DNA of 53,183 nt. It comes from CAZMVY01 sp964617875 (GTDB taxonomy: Bacteria; Planctomycetota; Phycisphaerae; UBA1845; PWPN01). Location of the stretch: positions 1 to 53,183 of the forward strand of contig CAZUAI010000034.1 of assembly GCA_964617875.1 (NCBI GenBank), given 5' to 3'. The notes beneath the pieces were generated by a model. The model had not been told where the DNA came from. It worked only from the letters and a program-made list of their open reading frames with translations, and did not search any database. The translations under genes and the position numbers were made by a program. How positions within the stretch are numbered: the stretch's first letter is position 1; each line of letters begins with the position of its first letter. Shown piece by piece: positions 33,815 to 42,436 of this stretch.

Positions 33815-35935
33815 ATGTCTGATCGTGCACGCTGGACTCGCTGGCCGGCAAGACTGGCTCTCGTGGCATTGGCCGTCGCCGGCGGTGGGCGGACCGTCGC
33901 GATGGACGAGTTCCGGGGCATGTGGGTGACCCGCTTCGAGTGGCCCAATACGGACGAGACCGCGTGCAAGGCCTACATCGACCAGGTCATGGCCGACCTC
34001 GCCGGCCACAACTTCAACGCGGTCATCATGCAGATGCGCGGCCAGGCCGACGTGCTCTACCCGTCGCCTTACGAGCCGTGGTCGCCCTTGATCTCGCCAA
34101 CCGGCTCTCCGTTGACCTGGGATCCCCTTGCCTACTCGATTGCCGCCGCCCACAACGCCGGCCTTGAGTTCCACGCCTATATCAACACGCACGCGGCGTG
34201 GCAGGCCGCCGGCCGCCCCAACGAGGAGATCGTCGTCGATAACCTCAGCGCCGGCTTTGCGGTCCTCAGCGGCACCTGGGGCACCTCCAGCAACAGCACG
34301 GCCTACGCCACCCCGACCGGCAACTACCGCACCCGCGCCGCGGCGACAACCACGACCGGGGAGGTCGAATGGAGGCCGACACTCCCTGCGGAAGACTGGT
34401 ACGAGGTCTCCGTCTGGCACCCGACCGCTGCCGGCGGGATCACCAACGCCCAGTTCACCATCGATCACGCAACCGGCTCGACGACGTATTCGGTCAACCA
34501 GACGATCAACGGCGGCAGGTGGAACGTCATTGCAGCGTATCTCCGCTTCGCTGCCGGCACGACCGGGCGCGTCCGCCTGAGCAACAAATCGACGTCGAGC
34601 GGAACGGTCTTCGCCGACGCCGTCCGCTTCCGCCGTTGCTCGCCCGCCAGCCCGAACCACGTGTACTGGCAACACTGCAACGCCCTTGACCCCGCCCACC
34701 GCGACTGGCTCATCCATGACGGCAACGGCGACCCCGTGCAATACGATGAGAGCAACTACGTCTGGATGGCCCCGGGGGTGCCCGCGTTCCAGGCGTACAC
34801 GCGGCAGCAGATCATGTACGTCGTCCAGAACTACGACGTGGACGGCGTCCACTTCGACCGCATCCGCACGCCGAAGAACGACTCGACGACACGGAGCTGG
34901 TCGCACGACCCGATTTCGCAGGCCCGCTTCGGCGGCGAGGGCAACCCGGACAACCTGGACTGGGCGAGTTGGTCACGCGATCAGATCACCCGGTTCACCC
35001 GCGACATCTATGCGCAGATCCAGGAGGCCAGGCCCCACGTCAAGGTGAGTTGCTCTCCGCTCGGCCTCTACAGCCCCGAGCGGTACGCATCCTACGGAGG
35101 CTATCCGCAGACGGCCTGCGGGTTTCAATACGAGTACACATGCGTGTGGCAGGATGCGCAAGGCTGGCTCGCGGCGGGATCCATGGACTTCATCGTGCCG
35201 ATGATCTACTGGGCCAACGGCGGCAGCAAGCCCGACTACGACGAGGTCTTCTACGACTGGATCACGCACAGTTCGGGTCGCCACGTCGTTGGCGGACAGG
35301 CCGCTTACAAGGCGGAGATGACGCTCGCCGAGATGGTACACCAGGTTCAATATACACGGCAGACGGGCGGACACGGGAACGTCCCATTCAGCTACACAAG
35401 CTTCACGTTGTGGGACGATTATGTGGCCCCGGGCGGCGTCTATGAGCAGCCCGCAAACATCCCGCCGATGCCGTGGAAGACAAGCCCAACCACCGGCGTG
35501 ATCATCGGCACCGTAACGAAGGCCGGAAACCCCGTCGTTGACGCTCAGATCACGAGAAGCGACGATCCGGCCAGCTACACCGCTCTATCGTCCGCCGACG
35601 GCCTCTACTCCTTCCTGCTCGTACCCCCGGGAACCTACACGCTTACGCTGACCAAGCAGGACACAGGCACACGGCAGATCGCCGGCGTCACCGTTTTCGC
35701 CGGTCAGGTCACTCGCGTCAACATCTCACTGGGGCCCGACTTCGACGGCGACGGCGACGTGGACCTGACCGACTTTACCGCATTCCAAGGCTGTTTCAAC
35801 GGCCCCAATGCGACACCGGCGGCAAGCGGCTGCGGGGCAGCGGACCTCGATAGCGACGGGGACGTGGATCTCGCCGACTTCAATGCGATCTCCGCCTGCT
35901 TCAACGGGCCGAACCGGGCCCCGGCCTGTCCGTAG
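33815..35935 (+). CDS. GHL10-type glycoside hydrolase with inserted golvesin-like domain and dockerin doublet
   Basis: The 706-residue protein has a signal peptide (LALVALAVAGGGRTVAM) and a family-10-like (GHL10/DUF187) TIM barrel starting at EFRGMWVTRFEWPN and resuming at HVYWQHCNALDPAHRDWLI, then GVHFDRIRTPK and FIVPMIYWANGG. Residues 143-273 interrupt the barrel with a golvesin-like beta domain (YRTRAAATTTTGEVEWRPTL, FADAVRFRR). A carboxypeptidase-regulatory-like domain follows (GVIIGTVTKAGNPVVDAQIT). The C-terminus carries two dockerin-like loops (DFDGDGDVDLTDF and DLDSDGDVDLADF) ending in CFNGPN. AGGAG precedes ATG 33815. A polysaccharide hydrolase secreted to the surface is likely; the substrate is unknown. 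Confidence 0.88.
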   Translation: MSDRARWTRWPARLALVALAVAGGGRTVAMDEFRGMWVTRFEWPNTDETACKAYIDQVMADLAGHNFNAVIMQMRGQADVLYPSPYEPWSPLISPTGSPLTWDPLAYSIAAAHNAGLEFHAYINTHAAWQAAGRPNEEIVVDNLSAGFAVLSGTWGTSSNSTAYATPTGNYRTRAAATTTTGEVEWRPTLPAEDWYEVSVWHPTAAGGITNAQFTIDHATGSTTYSVNQTINGGRWNVIAAYLRFAAGTTGRVRLSNKSTSSGTVFADAVRFRRCSPASPNHVYWQHCNALDPAHRDWLIHDGNGDPVQYDESNYVWMAPGVPAFQAYTRQQIMYVVQNYDVDGVHFDRIRTPKNDSTTRSWSHDPISQARFGGEGNPDNLDWASWSRDQITRFTRDIYAQIQEARPHVKVSCSPLGLYSPERYASYGGYPQTACGFQYEYTCVWQDAQGWLAAGSMDFIVPMIYWANGGSKPDYDEVFYDWITHSSGRHVVGGQAAYKAEMTLAEMVHQVQYTRQTGGHGNVPFSYTSFTLWDDYVAPGGVYEQPANIPPMPWKTSPTTGVIIGTVTKAGNPVVDAQITRSDDPASYTALSSADGLYSFLLVPPGTYTLTLTKQDTGTRQIAGVTVFAGQVTRVNISLGPDFDGDGDVDLTDFTAFQGCFNGPNATPAASGCGAADLDSDGDVDLADFNAISACFNGPNRAPACP

Positions 35936-35990
35936 ACCCCATCCCGGCGGAGACACACCCGCGCAACTGTTCACCGAGGCACCAATGGAC

Positions 35991-36016
35991 AGGGCATGCC
36001 CCCATGGGCATGCCCT
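35991..36016. terminator. Hairpin between convergent genes
   Basis: AGGGCATGCCC (35991-36001) pairs perfectly with GGGCATGCCCT (36006-36016) across a four-base loop. It lies between the convergent hydrolase and OmpA-lipoprotein genes and could end transcription from both sides, although no T tract follows. Confidence 0.5.
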
Positions 36017-36090
36017 GACGAAAGACCGTCTGGAAAAACTGCTTGCGGACGACTCGCCGACTGCCCTCAGCGGGCAGACGCCGCGAGCGA

Positions 36091-37104
36091 CTACTGGTTC
36101 TCAGGCTTCGGCGCCTCGGACGGCAGCGGTGGAGCGGGAACCGGTGCCACGTCGGCCGCCTTCGGCTTCGCCGCCTTCGCCGGCTTCGGGGCCGTGCGGG
36201 CACCCGGCGACGCCGACTTCGACGACTTCACTTCCGACGGCTTGACGAAGCTCATGTTCTTGTCGGTCGTTTCATAGATCCCGGCCGTACCGACCGTCGT
36301 CGCCTTGTCTGCCGACACAAGGAAGATCTCCACGCGGCGGTTCTTGGCCTTGTTGGCCTCCGTGTCATTCGCCGCGATGGGCCGCCACTCGCCATAGCCC
36401 ATGACACCCATCTTCGGCTCCGGCACGCCGTCGCTGCGCAATGCGTTCATGACCGAGATCGCCCGGTGCGCCGAGAGGTGCCAGTTTGTCTTGTGTTCAC
36501 GAAGCGTCTCCGCTCGCTTGATTGGCGTCGTACACGTATGACCGACCACGATCACGTCGAACCTGGCCGCCGCCGCCGAACGCACGATTTCGGCGAACTT
36601 CCGCAGCGGCTCGGCAACGCTCTCCCGCAGCACGTCGCTGCCGAGCGGGAACAGCAGATCCGCCTTCCACCGGACCGCGCCCTTCTCCGGCAGGTACTCC
36701 ACCAGATCCGGGTTCGCCGCCGCGAACTCCTTCAAGGCCCGGTCGAGATCCGGCGGCAGCGCCGGCGCCGTCACGACGACACCGCCGAGGTCCTTCCCCG
36801 CCATGTTCTTCAGCGCCTCGAGCGCCTCGGCCAGTTTGGCGCGATTGCTCTCGTTCTCGGCCGTCAGGCTGTCGATCGTCTGCTTCTGCGCCGCAAGCTG
36901 CCCGTTCAGGGAATCGATCTTGCCGTTCAACACCTGGTTCATCGACTCGCAATCATGGAGGTCGTCTTTGGCGCGAGCCAGTTGCTCCTCGACGACACGT
37001 CGTGCGCGCTGCTCCTGCAGCAGTTGGTCGTAGTAGCAGCCGGCGTTGCTCGACACGATCAACGCGGCAACTCCGACAACCCAGAGCCCTACCCGATTCG
37101 ACAT
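36091..37104 (-). CDS. OmpA/MotB-domain lipoprotein
   Basis: The 337-residue protein has a lipoprotein signal (VGVAALIVSSNAGC, C23 as lipidated cysteine) and a coiled-coil stretch (about residues 25-105). The OmpA-like peptidoglycan-binding domain reads VIVVGHTCTTPIKRAETLRE, NWHLSAHRAISVMNALRSDG, MGYGEWRPIAAND and NRRVEIFL (about 170-275). Low-complexity Ala/Pro/Lys follows at the C-terminus. ATG 37104 follows AAGGAG. It probably tethers the outer membrane or another envelope layer to the cell wall. It is 182 bp from the HTH-membrane gene upstream on the same strand, and it may have its own promoter. Confidence 0.88.
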   Translation of the reverse strand: MSNRVGLWVVGVAALIVSSNAGCYYDQLLQEQRARRVVEEQLARAKDDLHDCESMNQVLNGKIDSLNGQLAAQKQTIDSLTAENESNRAKLAEALEALKNMAGKDLGGVVVTAPALPPDLDRALKEFAAANPDLVEYLPEKGAVRWKADLLFPLGSDVLRESVAEPLRKFAEIVRSAAAARFDVIVVGHTCTTPIKRAETLREHKTNWHLSAHRAISVMNALRSDGVPEPKMGVMGYGEWRPIAANDTEANKAKNRRVEIFLVSADKATTVGTAGIYETTDKNMSFVKPSEVKSSKSASPGARTAPKPAKAAKPKAADVAPVPAPPLPSEAPKPENQ

Positions 37105-37286
37105 CGCAATCTCCTTACGCTTGAACAGGTTCCCGCGGTACTCCGCTTCAACCATCAGAACCACAGTCCGTCCCCTCTCGCGCAACACGCGTGATGGGAG
37201 CCCGACGGACATCCATGCCCCGAGATGCAACGGATGGGTGAGGTAATCGGAGATCGCCTCCGGCGTCCAATCACCCCGGGGTCGTC

Positions 37287-38360
37287 TTACCCGGCCGCCT
37301 TCGCCTCGACCTTGGCTTTCGCCTTCGCCGGCTTCGGCTTCTCGGCCCGGGCGGTCGGCTGCCGTCCTATCAGCCAACCGATCAACGCAAACAAACCACC
37401 GGCCACCACCGTCGCGCCGGTGAAAATCAACAAGTTCTGATACAGCATATCGAGGTAGCCCGGCCACACTCCGAACGTCATCGCGGCCGTCGCAGCTCCC
37501 ACGATCGCCAACACCAGCATACCCGCAACCAGCAATCCTGCAAAGATGGGCGAGCTGGGATCTTCAGGAAAAGCCGCCACGGTCACGATCCGCGGCGTCA
37601 GCGGGGCAACCGGCTCCGCAGCCGCCTCCGCGACGGGGGGAGCCTCCCCCATATCCGTGGTCGCCGTGCCTTCCGTCGTCTGTGTGACCTCGGCATCGGC
37701 GATCTCGATACCCGTCAGCACGTCCGCGCCAAGCGAGGTATCATCGCTCTCACGAGTAAGATCCAGCAGGCCGCTACCCGCCCCGCTGCCGTCCAGCCCC
37801 AGATGCTCGCCTCCCCCGGTGGCAATCGTCTTTGCCATCGGGTCGGCGGCTATTTCGAGGTCCTCGTCGTCGAAGACGCTGATCCCCACATTCGTGATAA
37901 CCGTATCATCCTTACGCATCCCCTCGACGGTTTCCTTGTCGACCTCTTCCAGGCTGAGGACATCGGATCCGGACAGAGCAAAGCTGGAATCTCCGGCTTT
38001 CTTGGCCGTCCCAGAGCCCGTCTTGCCTGCGGGCTTTTCCGCCGTCGAAGTGTCCTCCAGGTTGAAGATGAACGACTTGCTACCCAAATTCGCTCCCCCA
38101 GCCGTGCTGCCGCCGGGCGAGACACCTGGCATTGACGTCCCCGTTCCTTCCGCTGGTTCCAGCAAGAACTCGCCGCTGCCCGTCGCACCCGCCGCCTGTT
38201 GAGCTGCGAGTGCATCCACATCCTCGATGCGGTAATTCAACTTGCCCCCATCCCGAAACTCGCGGAGCTTGCCCTGACGAACAAGCAGGCGGAGCCCGTC
38301 TTCGTCCGTATTCAGCTTCCGCTTGGCCTCGTCCGCCGTGTAGTATTGCTTTGCCGCCAT
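37287..38360 (-). CDS. Membrane protein with N-terminal excisionase-type HTH domain
   Basis: The 357-residue protein starts with a MerR/excisionase-like helix-turn-helix domain (YYTADEAKRKLNTDEDGLRL followed by LLVRQGKLREFRDGGKLNYR, residues 6-45). A long, acidic, low-complexity linker (about 60-245) contains repeats of DxxD and SLEEVD-like text. Two or three hydrophobic segments follow (IFAGLLVAGMLVLAIVGAAT and LLIFTGATVVAGGLFALIGW), then a basic tail (KPKPAKAKAKVEAKAAG). ATG 38360 has GAGGTG upstream. It starts 10 bases after the preceding gene's stop. DNA or protein binding at the membrane is possible; the true role is unknown. Confidence 0.75.
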   Translation of the reverse strand: MAAKQYYTADEAKRKLNTDEDGLRLLVRQGKLREFRDGGKLNYRIEDVDALAAQQAAGATGSGEFLLEPAEGTGTSMPGVSPGGSTAGGANLGSKSFIFNLEDTSTAEKPAGKTGSGTAKKAGDSSFALSGSDVLSLEEVDKETVEGMRKDDTVITNVGISVFDDEDLEIAADPMAKTIATGGGEHLGLDGSGAGSGLLDLTRESDDTSLGADVLTGIEIADAEVTQTTEGTATTDMGEAPPVAEAAAEPVAPLTPRIVTVAAFPEDPSSPIFAGLLVAGMLVLAIVGAATAAMTFGVWPGYLDMLYQNLLIFTGATVVAGGLFALIGWLIGRQPTARAEKPKPAKAKAKVEAKAAG

Positions 38361-38370
38361 GCCGCACACC

Positions 38371-38919
38371 TCACTTGTCGGAATCCTTCCGCAACGCCGG
38401 TTCACCGGCAGGCCGTGTCGTTGCCGCTCCCGGCGCCGTGCCCGCCAGCCCCCGTTGGCGCTGGGCCATCTGCTTATCGATCAACTCGGCAACGGCGGCT
38501 GGCGTGGGATCGCTCACGTTGAACTCCTCCAGATAACGATCGAATACCCACGAACGGGCTGCCACCAACCGCAACTGCCGGGCCGACTCCGAAGCCCCAC
38601 TCAATTCATAGCACCAGATCGTACCCGTGTCGACGTCCAGCATGAACACACCGTACGACGTCCGGCTCACCTGTCCGGGAAAGGCGTAGATACCGCGCGC
38701 CCCTAGACGGCCGGCACCGCTACTCGCCGCTTCTTGCGCCAGCGCAGTGCCCCGCCCCGGCACAGACTGATCCAACCGGAGGACGCACGTAGTGGCGATG
38801 ACGGCGAGCAGGATCGCGAGGACCCACAAGACCGTTTGGTGCGCCGCAGGCCCCATTCCCCTGCCGACGCCAGACGCTTCCCGATCGGGCTGCAATGCGT
38901 TAACCTCTAACCTCTGCAT
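38371..38919 (-). CDS. Single-pass membrane protein, unknown function
   Basis: The 182-residue protein has one transmembrane segment (VLWVLAILLAVIATTCVLRL) followed by an exported or cytoplasmic domain with YGVFMLDVDTGTIWCYELSG and RSWVFDRYLEEFNVSDPTPA. The tail is rich in Ala, Thr and Pro. I recognise no family. The start is uncertain: ATG 38919 lacks a Shine-Dalgarno sequence, TTG (LQPDRE) has AGAGG eight bases upstream, and ATG 38856 is also possible. It begins a likely operon with the HTH-membrane gene. Confidence 0.6.
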   Translation of the reverse strand: MQRLEVNALQPDREASGVGRGMGPAAHQTVLWVLAILLAVIATTCVLRLDQSVPGRGTALAQEAASSGAGRLGARGIYAFPGQVSRTSYGVFMLDVDTGTIWCYELSGASESARQLRLVAARSWVFDRYLEEFNVSDPTPAAVAELIDKQMAQRQRGLAGTAPGAATTRPAGEPALRKDSDK

Positions 38920-38933
38920 CGAGGGTCGGTTAC

Positions 38934-38973
38934 AGCGATACGCCCGCAAACACGCGGACGCCCCTGTATCGCT
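38934..38973. other. Stem-loop in the leader of the 38919 operon
   Basis: AGCGATAC (38934-38941) is complementary to GTATCGCT (38966-38973). An inner stem CCGC/GCGG fits within the loop. The structure occupies nearly all of the predicted 55-nt leader. Confidence 0.4.
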
Positions 38974-38981
38974 CGGCACGG

Positions 38982-39009
38982 ATTATATCCCATTTTGACG
39001 CGGACGCAA
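38982..39009 (-). promoter_or_regulatory. Promoter of the 38919 operon
   Basis: A perfect TATAAT (38982-38987) is preceded on the minus strand by TTGCGT (39004-39009) at 16 bp. It would transcribe the membrane protein, HTH-membrane protein and perhaps the OmpA lipoprotein genes. Confidence 0.5.
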
Positions 39010-39076
39010 TAGGGCAGGGGAAGCATTCCACTCCATTTACGACGGTTCTCACTGAGCGATGCGATGTGCCTGGCCG

Positions 39077-40390
39077 TCAGTACGGACAACCCGGAGCGGG
39101 CGGCAGGTTTGGACCGTTGAAACAGCGCAGAAAACGAGAATAATCCGTCACATCCACATCCCCATCCTCGTCCAGGTCTGTAATGCCGCAGCCCGGAGCA
39201 AACGGGCGGTTCGGACCGTTCATGCACGCCTGCAGCAGATCCAGATCGGACAAATCGACATCCAGATCCTGGTCGAAATCGGTGATCGATGTTCCGGGGA
39301 TCGGGGCCCATCCCCCCACTTTCAGCAGCGGATCCCCGATCACCTCCCACATAAAATCGTCGTACGGATTCGACAAGTAGAATGCCTCGCCCAATGTCCC
39401 GCCCGCCATCAGCGCGCCGAGCATCGTGTCGGGATACGGGGCCGACAAAAACCGCGGCTCGCCGGTCGCACCGACAGCGGCGGCATAACCGGCATCGAGG
39501 GCATTGGGGACAAACCGGCCGTTCTCCGCGGTGATGCTCCGCACCGTCGTCGCGCCCCAGCTGTTGTAGTCATATGCGAGGATCCGCACGCCGGCGGGCG
39601 CGCCCCGAAGTCTCGCGTTGTGCCAGTTCGCCACATCGTGCCACGCAAACCGAAAGGCGTCGAGCGGCGTCTGCTGCGTATCATCGTCGAACGAACACCA
39701 CGGGATCTCCTCGAACATGGGGTTCTCGACGGTCTGCTTCAGCACCCACCAGGTACCCTTCTGTGCATCCGCATAGTCGTAATACACGAAATTGCCGGCG
39801 ATCCCGTTGCGTAACATGCGAATCGCCAGGGCGCGGTTCGTCAGCGCCATGGCGGCATCGAGCGTGGGACCGTCGATTCTTCCCACCATGTAGTGGCCGG
39901 GCGTCATCCTCGCCTTGGTCAGCCTGCCGTCCACCGGAAGGACGTCACCCCATCGCTGAGGGTAATCGGGATTCACGTTGATCGTTGTGTCCGCCGGATC
40001 CTGCAGCGCACATGCAACCGAATAGCCGCCGATTCCATAGTCGGCCGCGCCGAAGTGTCCCGGAACGCGGTACCCCACGATGATCCCCATCACACGCGCC
40101 GCGATGGCCGGGTTTGCCGCTAGAAACTGGCGGACGGGCGCGAAGATCTGTGCCTCCGCCGCTGCCGCGTCCGCAAGATGCTCCGACGCCGAAGCGTTCA
40201 AACCGAGGACCTGCTCCGCCGGGATGCCCCGCTGAGACGCATACCATTGGGCCCAGGTCACGCTGTCCGTTACATTCACGTTATAGAGTACAAGCCAGCT
40301 ATCGGGGAGGTCGGCAGTGCGTGTGGCGGGATCCGCCGCCACACATATCGCTGCCGTCATCATCACCGCGAACGTCGCGAGCCCCTTCAT
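39077..40390 (-). CDS. TIGR03790-like secreted protein with dockerin-like doublet
   Basis: The 437-residue protein has a signal peptide (LATFAVMMTAAICVAADP) and a core matching the TIGR03790 family: SWLVLYNVNVTDSVTWAQWY, then GIPAEQVLGLN, IIVGYRVPGHFG, FYLSNPYDDFMWEVIGDPL. The family has no established activity. The end carries two calcium-loop units (DFDQDLDVDLSDL and DLDEDGDVDVTDY) with CMNGPN and CFNGPN. The first loop has lost one acidic position relative to DxDGDGD. ATG 40390 follows GGGGGTGA. It shares the tail architecture of four other genes in the window. Confidence 0.82.
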   Translation of the reverse strand: MKGLATFAVMMTAAICVAADPATRTADLPDSWLVLYNVNVTDSVTWAQWYASQRGIPAEQVLGLNASASEHLADAAAAEAQIFAPVRQFLAANPAIAARVMGIIVGYRVPGHFGAADYGIGGYSVACALQDPADTTINVNPDYPQRWGDVLPVDGRLTKARMTPGHYMVGRIDGPTLDAAMALTNRALAIRMLRNGIAGNFVYYDYADAQKGTWWVLKQTVENPMFEEIPWCSFDDDTQQTPLDAFRFAWHDVANWHNARLRGAPAGVRILAYDYNSWGATTVRSITAENGRFVPNALDAGYAAAVGATGEPRFLSAPYPDTMLGALMAGGTLGEAFYLSNPYDDFMWEVIGDPLLKVGGWAPIPGTSITDFDQDLDVDLSDLDLLQACMNGPNRPFAPGCGITDLDEDGDVDVTDYSRFLRCFNGPNLPPAPGCPY

Positions 40391-40705
40391 GCTCACCCCC
40401 GCCGCCAGCCACCGCTCTCCTCGCCCGGATAGGAGGACGAGCCTTCGGCCTGGCGTGGACGAGATAGCTGGAAAGCGATCCGCTAGCGCCTGCTCCTTCC
40501 AGACTCCAGCTCTCCCCGCGAATGGAAAGCGTGTCCTGCGCTGAATGGCGCACAGCACACGTCTTCTGTTCCCCTTTACGAAACCGTCGCCCCCCGTTTA
40601 GCGATACGCCACAGTGCAAGCGTATGGCTCGCACTGTGGCATATGGCTTCAGCTTCGGCGGCCAGTTGTGAACGCCGATCGCCCGAGTTTTCTGCTACTG
40701 AATCC
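40391..40705. other. Intergenic region with strong hairpin
   Basis: This 315-bp region holds no gene. It contains the hairpin listed at 40604-40640 and some AT-rich stretches. No clear promoter for the 39077 gene was found. Confidence 0.5.
40604..40640. terminator. Alternative stem-loop after the first PEP-CTERM gene
   Basis: GCCACAGTGC (40608-40617) pairs perfectly with GCACTGTGGC (40631-40640), with a 13-nt loop. ATACGC (40604-40609) could instead pair with GCGTAT (40620-40625), which is mutually exclusive. It lies 66 bp after the PEP-CTERM gene stop and could serve as a terminator, although no T tract follows. Confidence 0.45.
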
Positions 40706-41494
40706 CTATCGCCTGCGCCGACCCCCCAGAACCGCACCACCCAACGCCAGCAGGCACAGCGTGGCCGGCTCCGGAATGTCGTAGCCAACCGCGAAAGTAC
40801 TCGTACCGTTCGCCCGGTCGCTCTTGGTCAGCGAGAACTTGTATTGCGACGAAATGTCGGACACCGTATCCGACAGCAGGACACACCACGTCGGCAGCGA
40901 GGGCAGGCGCTCGTCCGCAGAAGCCGAGCCCCCGATGCCCGCGGTAACCGGTGTCGAGATCAGATTCGCGAACACAACCGACGCGCCGTTATACTGAGCC
41001 TGGTAAGCCTTGCCCCCGGCGAACAGACCCGTCAGCGTGGCCCCGTTCAGATTCGTGTCCGTCACACCCACGCTCGCCGTGGCATACGCATACGGATTCG
41101 GCAGCGGCGCAAAGCTGATCAGGGCCGAGTTGATCGTGAAGTTCGTCACCGCCGTCGTCGAGCCGGCGCGCACATTGAACGACAGATCAACCTGCGGGTC
41201 GCTCCTCAGCCGGATTGAAATGCCTTCAACGCTCCCCAGTTCCGTCTCCCCGCACATCAACGGGATCGGACCCGGGATATTCCATTCCTCATCGCCGTCG
41301 AACGTCCAGTTCCCCGTCAGGGCGAAGGTATAGTCGCCGCATCCGACGCCTGGTGCCTCTGCCTCCACCCTTACCACCATACCACCCTCGACCGTACCGC
41401 CCCAAGCGGCAACAGGGCTTGCCAGAACGACCGCGGCCACCAAGCCAATGCCCAGCCCGACCCTACGAATCCTCTCGCGTCCAGTTGACAACAT
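40706..41494 (-). CDS. PEP-CTERM sorting domain protein 1
   Basis: The 262-residue protein has a signal peptide (VGLGIGLVAAVVLASPVAAW) and a beta-rich body with internal similarity to its neighbour (VSDISSQYKFSLTKSD). It ends in IPEPATLCLLALGGAVLGGRRRR: a PEP motif, a hydrophobic helix and an arginine cluster. This tail is cleaved by exosortases in exopolysaccharide-producing bacteria. ATG 41494 follows GGAGGTGG. No exosortase gene is present nearby. Its role is unknown, but surface or matrix localisation is likely. Confidence 0.88.
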   Translation of the reverse strand: MLSTGRERIRRVGLGIGLVAAVVLASPVAAWGGTVEGGMVVRVEAEAPGVGCGDYTFALTGNWTFDGDEEWNIPGPIPLMCGETELGSVEGISIRLRSDPQVDLSFNVRAGSTTAVTNFTINSALISFAPLPNPYAYATASVGVTDTNLNGATLTGLFAGGKAYQAQYNGASVVFANLISTPVTAGIGGSASADERLPSLPTWCVLLSDTVSDISSQYKFSLTKSDRANGTSTFAVGYDIPEPATLCLLALGGAVLGGRRRR

Positions 41495-41635
41495 AAGCGT
41501 CCACCTCCAGGAACAACAAGTGCTTTTCGACCTCACTCACATACGCCAAGAAAGCGCGCCTGCCCCGGTCGCTTGAACCCGGGAACTCGAACTGCGCTTT
41601 TCTCCTCACACAACTACGCACACACCAACCCTGCC

Positions 41636-42436
41636 CTACCTCCTGCTTCTCCGAATCAGGCCAATCCCCCCCGCCAGCAGCAGAAGAACACTACCCGGCT
41701 CAGGCAACACAGTGAACGTAACATCGCCACTCGCCAGGTCGCCCGGCGACAGACGGAACTTGAACTCCGTCGTGATGCTCGTCACCGCGTCGGCGATCAA
41801 CCCCGGCGGTGCCGATGGAAACGCGTCCGTTACGGTCTCCGAACCGCCCAGACCCGTAACAATACCCGAGCCCGTCGGTATCATCGACGCAAACACCGAG
41901 CCGCCGGGATAGCCGTTGTAGATCGCACGGCAAGCGGTTGCATCCGGATACAGGCCCAGAAGCGTCGCCGTGTTGAATCCCGAACGATCGGTCACGGTCA
42001 TGCTCGCGGTTGCCCACGCATCGGGGTTCGTGATCGAGCCGAACGTAAAGACGGTCGAAGTCACCGTGAAATCGGTGGCCTGCGTGCCTGCCACAACGCT
42101 GAAGCCCACGGCCACGCTCGGATCCCCCTCAACGAACGAATTGATCGTCGCCAGCTTGCCCAGATTGTTCGCGAAAACGTACGCCGGCGAATCCGGTCCC
42201 GCACCTGCGCTGTACTCAACATAGCCGTCGATGGGAATCGCATCACCTGGAAGGTAATTCACCTGATAGGTGTCCGACGTGGCACCTCTCTGAGCCGTAA
42301 CCTTAAAGATCCAACCCGTAAGAGGCGTTCCCTCAGCACGAGCCTCCGGCGCGGCCGCAAGCAACGCCAGACTCACCAGAGCGGCCACGCCAATCGCGGC
42401 CATTCGAGCGTTTTTCCACCCTTCAGTACTCGGCAT
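41636..42436 (-). CDS. PEP-CTERM sorting domain protein 2
   Basis: The 266-residue protein has a signal peptide (MAAIGVAALVSLALLAAAPE) and ends in LPEPGSVLLLLAGGIGLIRRSRR, a PEP-CTERM tail. It shares the body pattern TSITTEFKFRLSPGDLASGD with protein 1, so the two are tandem paralogs, and this gene is upstream by 141 bp. AGGAGGAGGA lies before ATG 42436 and a promoter at 42566-42594. The function is unknown. Confidence 0.88.
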   Translation of the reverse strand: MPSTEGWKNARMAAIGVAALVSLALLAAAPEARAEGTPLTGWIFKVTAQRGATSDTYQVNYLPGDAIPIDGYVEYSAGAGPDSPAYVFANNLGKLATINSFVEGDPSVAVGFSVVAGTQATDFTVTSTVFTFGSITNPDAWATASMTVTDRSGFNTATLLGLYPDATACRAIYNGYPGGSVFASMIPTGSGIVTGLGGSETVTDAFPSAPPGLIADAVTSITTEFKFRLSPGDLASGDVTFTVLPEPGSVLLLLAGGIGLIRRSRR

